8,602 nucleotides of DNA. Origin: an uncultured Phenylobacterium sp. Lineage in GTDB: Bacteria; Pseudomonadota; Alphaproteobacteria; Caulobacterales; Caulobacteraceae. Below the pieces are notes generated by a model. It saw nothing but the letters and a program-made list of their open reading frames with translations. It had not been told where the DNA came from and did no database searches. Numbering within the stretch: the first letter of the stretch is position 1; each line of letters starts with the position of its first letter. The stretch spans positions 1 to 8,602 of the forward strand of contig CAMFIW010000083.1 of NCBI GenBank assembly GCA_945952355.1, read 5' to 3'. This document shows positions 4,870 to 8,602 of this stretch, piece by piece. The translations under genes and the position numbers were made by a program.

Positions 4870-5978
4870 CTCAGCGCCCGCCGCCCCACGATCTTCAGGC
4901 CGTAGCCGCCGGAGCCCGGCAGCACGGTCGAGGAGTTGCTCAGCAACACCATGTCGCGCACCCCCAGGTCGATCAGGATCTGGGCCCCGACACCGTAGTC
5001 GCGCAGCACGTTGGCGCCATGGTCGACCTCGCCGTCAGAGCCGTAGCGCTCCGACAGCCAGGCCGGGTTGGAGTCGCGGATGAACACCGCCACGCCCGCG
5101 CCCTCATAGTCGGCGATCGCGCTCAGCGCCTTGGGCACATAGTCCTGGCGCGACTCCACGTGGCCCAGCATGTCGGCGGCCATGTCGACGCGGTGCATCC
5201 GCACCAAGGTCGGCTTGTCGGCCTCGATCTTGCCCTTGGTCAGGACCACGTGCTCGGTCTTGTCGAGGATGTTGCGGTAGATGACCATCCGGAAGCGGCC
5301 GCCATGGGCGCTGTCGAACGGCCGCTCCAGCACCCGCTCCACCTGCCGCTCGGTGCGGCGGCGATAGGCGATCAGGTCGGCGATGGTGCCGATCTTCAGA
5401 CCGTGCAGCTGGGCGAAGCTGATCAGGTCGGGCAGGCGCGCCATCGACCCGTCGTCCTTCATGATCTCGCAGATCACGCCGGCCGGGTTCAGGCCCGCCA
5501 TGCGGCTGATGTCGACCGCCGCCTCGGTGTGGCCAGCGCGGACCAGGACGCCGCCGTCGCGCGCGACCAGCGGGAAGACGTGGCCGGGCGAGACGATGTC
5601 GTCGGGCCCCTTGGTCGGGTCGACCGCCACCGCCACGGTGTGGGCGCGGTCATGGGCCGAGATGCCGGTCGTGACGCCTTCCCGGGCCTCGATGGAGACC
5701 GTGAAGGCGGTGCCCATGCCCTCGCGGTTCTCGGCGGCCATCGGCGGCAGGCGCAGCTGGCGCGCGCGCTCGGCGGTGATCGACAGGCAGATCAGGCCGC
5801 GGGCGAACCGGGCCATGAAGTTGATCTGGTCCGGCGTGGCGAACTGGGCCGGGATGATGACGTCGCCCTCGTTCTCCCGGTCCTCGGCGTCGACCAGGAT
5901 GTAGGGGCGGCCGTTGCGGGCGTCCTCGATGATGTCCTCGATCGGGCTGATCGCGCTCTCATGGGCGGCTTCGCTCAC
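4866..5978 (-). CDS. ribB: 3,4-dihydroxy-2-butanone 4-phosphate synthase with degenerate RibA domain (RibBX type)
   Basis: The N-terminal domain (residues 12-208) should convert ribulose 5-phosphate to 3,4-dihydroxy-2-butanone 4-phosphate and formate, feeding riboflavin synthesis. It keeps DAEDRENEGD (30-39), the HTEAAVD region (150-156) and GVICEIMKDDG. The C-terminal domain (about 225-370) is related to GTP cyclohydrolase II, seen in DYGVGAQILIDLGV and GGYGLKIV. However, the zinc-binding cysteine cluster is gone: no cysteine occurs after residue 170, and RMHRVDMAADMLG replaces it. GTP cyclohydrolase activity is therefore not expected, as in the RibBX proteins known from other Proteobacteria. 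The frame extends to an ATG at 6021-6023 that overlaps the reductase stop by ATGA. I prefer GTG at 5976-5978 because AAGGAGG lies eight bases upstream and SPIEDIIEDARNG is then near the usual family N-terminus. Confidence 0.92.
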   Translation of the reverse strand: MSEAAHESAISPIEDIIEDARNGRPYILVDAEDRENEGDVIIPAQFATPDQINFMARFARGLICLSITAERARQLRLPPMAAENREGMGTAFTVSIEAREGVTTGISAHDRAHTVAVAVDPTKGPDDIVSPGHVFPLVARDGGVLVRAGHTEAAVDISRMAGLNPAGVICEIMKDDGSMARLPDLISFAQLHGLKIGTIADLIAYRRRTERQVERVLERPFDSAHGGRFRMVIYRNILDKTEHVVLTKGKIEADKPTLVRMHRVDMAADMLGHVESRQDYVPKALSAIADYEGAGVAVFIRDSNPAWLSERYGSDGEVDHGANVLRDYGVGAQILIDLGVRDMVLLSNSSTVLPGSGGYGLKIVGRRALS

Positions 5979-5986
5979 GGCTTCGC

Positions 5987-5993
5987 CCTCCTT
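5987..5993 (-). promoter_or_regulatory. Strong ribosome binding site favouring the GTG start of ribB
   Basis: AAGGAGG on the minus strand lies eight bases before GTG (5976-5978). It falls inside the extended open frame that begins with the ATG at 6023, whose own upstream sequence offers only a weak match. Both starts could be used: the ATG by coupling to the reductase stop, the GTG by direct initiation. Confidence 0.6.
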
Positions 5994-6019
5994 GCCGGAT
6001 TGGACCAGATAGGGACGCT

Positions 6020-6595
6020 TCATCGACCAGCCTTCATCTTGGCGAACTCCAGCACCTGCTCGCCCACCGTGGTGAGCTGCCAGCCGTCCTTCGGGTCCTT
6101 GGCCGAACCGTCGGCCTCGAACGAACCGGAATTCGCGTTCAGGGCCGCGCCGAACGGCGTCGGCCAGCCCCGCATCGCATGTATGATCGATCGCACCGCC
6201 GTCAACGTCGTTCCGGCGGCCTGCCAGCCTTCGGCGGTGACGACGACGCCCACGGCGCGACCGGTGAAATAGGGCCGCGCGTCGTCGCGCAGCAGCTCCA
6301 GGGTGTCCAGGGTGTTCTTCATCACGCCGGACAGCGAACCGTGATAGCCGGGCGTGGCGACGATGATCCCGTCGGCCTCGCGCACCGCGTCGATCAGCAC
6401 CTGCTGGTCGGCGTTCGGACCGCCGGGCCCGGGGTTGAACAGCGGCAGCCCCGCCAGGAACTCACCGCCGAGCAGGCGCGTGCGGCCGCCTCCGGCCTCC
6501 ACCGCCTTCAGCGCGATGGCCAGCGCCTTCTCGGTCGACGAGCTCGGGCGGACGGTGCCGCCCAACCCCAGGATCAACGGTCCGTCAGAACTCAT
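6020..6595 (-). CDS. NADPH-dependent FMN reductase family protein
   Basis: A 191-residue flavodoxin-like reductase of the SsuE/ArsH/ChrR group. Such proteins reduce FMN with NAD(P)H, or use bound FMN to reduce quinones or other acceptors. LGLGGTVRPSSSTEKAL (residues 9-25) is the phosphate loop that binds FMN, and ATPGYHGSLSGVMKNTLD (80-97) is the conserved family motif around the isoalloxazine ring. The tail WQLTTVGEQVLEFA is normal, so the protein looks complete. The start ATG at 6593-6595 overlaps the stop of the acyl-CoA synthetase frame (ATGA), and its own stop overlaps the extended ribB frame in the same way. It is therefore the middle gene of a tight operon. Supply of reduced FMN to a monooxygenase is one option; no such partner is visible in the window. 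Confidence 0.9.
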   Translation of the reverse strand: MSSDGPLILGLGGTVRPSSSTEKALAIALKAVEAGGGRTRLLGGEFLAGLPLFNPGPGGPNADQQVLIDAVREADGIIVATPGYHGSLSGVMKNTLDTLELLRDDARPYFTGRAVGVVVTAEGWQAAGTTLTAVRSIIHAMRGWPTPFGAALNANSGSFEADGSAKDPKDGWQLTTVGEQVLEFAKMKAGR

Positions 6596-8364
6596 GCCGC
6601 CCCCTCGAACACCTTCTTCAGTTCCGTCTTCAGGATCTTGCCGTTCGCGTTGCGCGGCAGGGTCTCGGGCCAGAACTCGACCTTCACCGGGACCTTGAAC
6701 GCCGCGAGCTTGCCCCGCACCCAGTCGCGCAGCTCCTGCCCGGTCGCGTCCGCGCCCGGTTTCAGATGCACCACCGCGCCAGGCTCCTCGCCCAGCGTCT
6801 TGTGCGGAATGCCGACGAGCCCCGCGTCCTACACACCCCGGACCCTGCAGACGATATGCTGGACCTCCACCTCGTAGATGGCCGCACCGCTACAGACCAG
6901 CATGTCCTTGGCCCGGTCGATGATGAACAGGAAGCCTTCCTCGTCCACCCGCGCCAGGTCGCCGGTGCGCAGCCAGCCGTCGACGAAGGTCTCGGCCGTG
7001 GCCTCGGGCTTGTTCCAGTAGCCCTTCACCACCTGCGGGCCCTTGACCCACAGCTCGCCGACCGCGTTCACCGCCAGCACGGTCTTGCCGTCGGCCGGAT
7101 CGCGGATCTGCATCTCGCCCACCGGCGCCGCCGGGCCGGCCGAGTCGGGACGGCCCTCATAGTCCTTGCCGGAGTGGCCGGTGAAGGTGGCCGTGGTCTC
7201 GGTCATGCCCCAGCCGTTGCCGGGCGCGGAGCCGGGAAACACCTCAACGATCTTGCGCACCAGCTCCGGCGCCGACGGCGCGCCGCCATAGGCCACGGCG
7301 ACCAGCGAGGAGAGGTCGTACTTGGATCGCGCCGGATGCTCGATCAGCTGCCAGGCGATGGTCGGCACGCCGCCGGTCGACGAGACCTTCTCCCGCTCGA
7401 TCAGCTGCATGGCCTGTTCCGGCTCCCAGCGGCGCATGATCACGATCTTTCCGCCGGAATTCATGGTCGGCCCCATGTTCGCCGACAGGCCCGTGGCGTG
7501 GAACATCGGCACCACCAGCAGGCCCACGCGGGGAGGCAGCTTGTGCGGATCGCTCTCCGGGATCGGCAGGCCTGCGCGCAGGGCGCCGCGCGCCACGCCG
7601 ATGCCGCCCGCCATCACGTTGGAGGTCATGTTGCGATGGGTGCCGAGCGCGCCCTTCGGCCGGCCGGTCGTGCCGGAGGTGTAGAGGATGGTGGCGTCGT
7701 CGTCGGGCTCGATCGCCACGTCGGGGACAGCCGCCTTCGGCAGCTTGCCCCAGTCGTTGACCGCGCCGATCACGCCCTCGAGCCCCGCGACCTTGGCGTC
7801 GGGAACCGCGCCGGCCAGCCGGGTCACATAGATCTTTTCCAGGTCCGGCAGGTTGGGCAGGGATTCCACGATCCGCCCCAGCCGCTCGTCGTCGACGATC
7901 GCGACCTTGGTCCCGGAATCGGCCAGGCCGTATTCCAGCTCCGGCCCGGTCCACCAGGCGTTCAGCGGAGTCACGATCGCGCCGCACAGCACCCCGGCCC
8001 AGAAGGCCACCGGCCATTCCGGCAGGTTGCGCATGATCACCGCGACCCGGTCGCCCTTCTTGACCCCGTCCGCCTGCAGGCGATGGGCGAGCGCGATCGT
8101 CGCGCGGCCGAAGCTGTCATAGGTCGCGCGGTCGTCCTCGTAGACCAGGAATTCGCGCTCCGGGAAGGTCTGGCCCGACAGGAACATGTCGCGCAGCGTC
8201 GCCGGCGCGTGCTTCCAGGTGCGGGTCATGATCCCGCGGATCGGCCGCTCTTCGATCTCGAACCGCGAGCCCGGCTGGGTCAGCTGGTCGTGCGCCTCGG
8301 CGATGGTCATGACCGGCCAGGTCTGGGCGGCGGCGGGCGGTTGCGCGGTCGTGGTCTCGGACAT
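6592..8364 (-). pseudogene. Acyl-CoA synthetase (AMP-binding) interrupted by an in-frame amber stop
   Basis: An ANL-superfamily ligase that would activate a carboxylic acid to its CoA thioester via an acyl-adenylate. Residues 1-511 carry the large domain: YTSGTTGRPKG (228-238, P-loop), GWGMTET (384-390), RTGD (466-469, ATP ribose contact) and RAKDML (484-489, hinge). A TAG at 6829-6831 then interrupts the frame. The same frame continues for 78 codons to 6592 with DAGLVGIPHKTLGEEPGAVV and PRNANGKILK, whose GK lysine (codon 576) is the catalytic lysine of motif A10. The truncated 511-residue product lacks that lysine and should not complete adenylation. Without the stop the protein would be about 590 residues. 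The 20 codons before the stop also fit the family poorly. Causes may be mutation, sequencing error or readthrough. It is the first gene of an operon with the FMN reductase and ribB genes. Confidence 0.85.
6829..6831 (-). other. In-frame amber (TAG) stop within the acyl-CoA synthetase
   Basis: The minus-strand codon TAG separates VCRVRGV from DAGLVGIPHK with no change of frame. TAG also ends ribB and the first DUF465 gene on this strand, and the MDR and BON genes on the other, so it is an ordinary stop in this genome and codon reassignment is unlikely. Confidence 0.9.
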
Positions 8365-8368
8365 CTCA

Positions 8369-8395
8369 AATCTCGAAATTGATCAATGGCGTCAA
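8369..8395 (-). promoter_or_regulatory. Possible leaderless promoter of the acyl-CoA synthetase operon
   Basis: On the minus strand TTGACGC (8389-8395) matches the Caulobacter -35 consensus fully. Twelve bases later TCGAGATT (8369-8376) is a weak -10. Transcription would start at or next to the ATG (8362-8364), suggesting a leaderless message, which agrees with the lack of a clear ribosome binding site. The -35 box overlaps the U-tract of the preceding terminator. Confidence 0.35.
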
Positions 8396-8428
8396 AAATG
8401 AAGAGAGGCGGCGTCCGAAGACGCCGCC
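8394..8428 (-). terminator. Intrinsic terminator of the right-edge gene
   Basis: On the minus strand a perfect 9-bp stem, GGCGGCGTC against GACGCCGCC (8407-8428), closes a UUCG loop in the very stable C(UUCG)G context. TCTCTTCATTTTT follows, ending in five Us (8394-8398). The U-run is eight bases from the stem, farther than ideal, but the pyrimidine-rich stretch and its position after the gene at 8479 fit a terminator. Confidence 0.7.
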
Positions 8429-8439
8429 CCACATAATCG

Positions 8440-8463
8440 CCCCTTCCCACCGAGGGGAAGGGG
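8440..8463. repeat. Second inverted repeat downstream of the right-edge gene
   Basis: A perfect 9-bp inverted repeat, CCCCTTCCC (8440-8448) against GGGAAGGGG (8455-8463), has a six-base loop. It stands in tandem with the UUCG hairpin, between that and the stop codon at 8479. It may be part of the termination region or a copy of a dispersed intergenic palindrome. It resembles C- and G-tract hairpins I recall from Caulobacterales, but this was not checked. Confidence 0.5.
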
Positions 8464-8478
8464 ATAGAGCGCTAAAGG

Positions 8479-8602
8479 TCAGACCTCTGCCTTCTCGCGG
8501 CGGGAGAGGCCCATCTTGGCGTACTCTTCCTTCATCGCGGCCACCTCCGTGGCGTACTTCTCCTGGGCCGCCTCGCGCAGCTTCGGGATGTGATAGCCGG
8601 GG
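8479..8602 (-). CDS. Unrecognised protein, C-terminal 40 residues only
   Basis: The frame is open from the right edge to a TGA at 8479-8481 and encodes the last 40 residues of a protein that starts outside the window. The visible end is charged and helical: it opens PGYHIPKLREAAQEKY, then TEVAAMKEEYAKMG, and closes LSRREKAEV. I do not recognise the family. A lipid or CoA metabolism enzyme would fit the neighbouring acyl-CoA synthetase, but nothing in these residues shows it. The reality of the gene is supported by codon-like composition, a single clean stop, and a terminator hairpin correctly placed about 50 bases downstream. Confidence 0.65.
   Translation of the reverse strand, partial: PGYHIPKLREAAQEKYATEVAAMKEEYAKMGLSRREKAEV

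Noticed and set aside
5019..6272. Long plus-strand open frame opposite ribB and the FMN reductase
   Set aside because: It mirrors two well-conserved minus-strand genes; its translation is rich in His, Arg, Gly and Asp and shows no family motif. It is a high-GC antisense artefact.
6592..6774. A separate small gene encoding only the C-terminal piece of the synthetase
   Set aside because: The start would be an internal Met without a ribosome binding site, and the reading frame is the same as the upstream synthetase; it is the severed tail of one gene.
6829..6831. Pyrrolysine or other programmed recoding at the amber codon
   Set aside because: TAG terminates several neighbouring genes, pyrrolysine is not expected in this lineage, and no insertion element is visible. 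Mutation or sequence error is simpler.
4866..8364. A flavin-based novel biosynthetic system combining ribB, the FMN reductase and ubiX
   Set aside because: ubiX is in a separate unit more than 2.5 kb away and each gene has an ordinary explanation; only ribB and the reductase share an operon.
6766..8382. Plus-strand open frame of over 500 codons opposite the acyl-CoA synthetase
   Set aside because: The minus strand holds clear AMP-binding motifs. The plus frame has artefactual composition (His, Arg and Gly rich) and no supported start.
1..8602. CRISPR arrays, tRNA or rRNA genes, transposases, phage or defence genes
   Set aside because: No spaced direct repeats, cloverleaf or mobile-element protein motifs were seen in any frame.

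Overview
The window is GC-rich, tightly packed DNA from an alphaproteobacterium, most likely a member of Caulobacteraceae (Caulobacter or Phenylobacterium type). The signs are a DUF1013/TrcR cell-cycle regulator, two DUF465 (YdcH-type) mini-proteins, a short coiled-coil GGDEF protein of a family I associate with alphaproteobacteria, an EcfG-type stress promoter, and a RibB protein fused to a dead RibA domain. The placement rests on protein families and recalled consensus sequences; no search was run.

Left part (1-2412). The 3' end of a diguanylate cyclase gene (+) converges on a DUF465 gene (-). Upstream of that gene lies a composite palindromic intergenic element (902-1014). A two-gene unit on the minus strand follows: ubiX, started by TTG, and a coupled TIGR02444-family gene. 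A second DUF465 gene on the plus strand is divergent from ubiX.

Middle (2413-4869). The second DUF465 gene and trcR converge on a shared strong hairpin. trcR is divergent from a BON-domain gene, which carries a near-consensus EcfG (general stress response) promoter. A zinc-free MDR oxidoreductase gene follows on the plus strand. Its stop codon overlaps that of ribB in one CTAG tetranucleotide.

Right part (4866-8364, minus strand). An operon is read right to left: an acyl-CoA synthetase gene with an in-frame amber stop that cuts off its catalytic C-terminal region, an NADPH-dependent FMN reductase, and ribB with a RibBX-type architecture. Open frames overlap by ATGA at each junction, although a strong ribosome binding site favours an internal GTG start for ribB. 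To the right, a tandem hairpin terminator separates this operon from the 3' end of an unrecognised minus-strand gene that leaves the window.

Flavin recurs across separate units: RibB makes a flavin precursor, the reductase uses FMN, and UbiX prenylates FMN. Nothing shows that they form one pathway here. I see no CRISPR array, tRNA, rRNA, transposase or defence island. The window looks like ordinary chromosomal backbone. The points most worth checking are the amber stop, the palindromic element with its embedded promoter-like sequence, and the stress promoter upstream of the BON gene.
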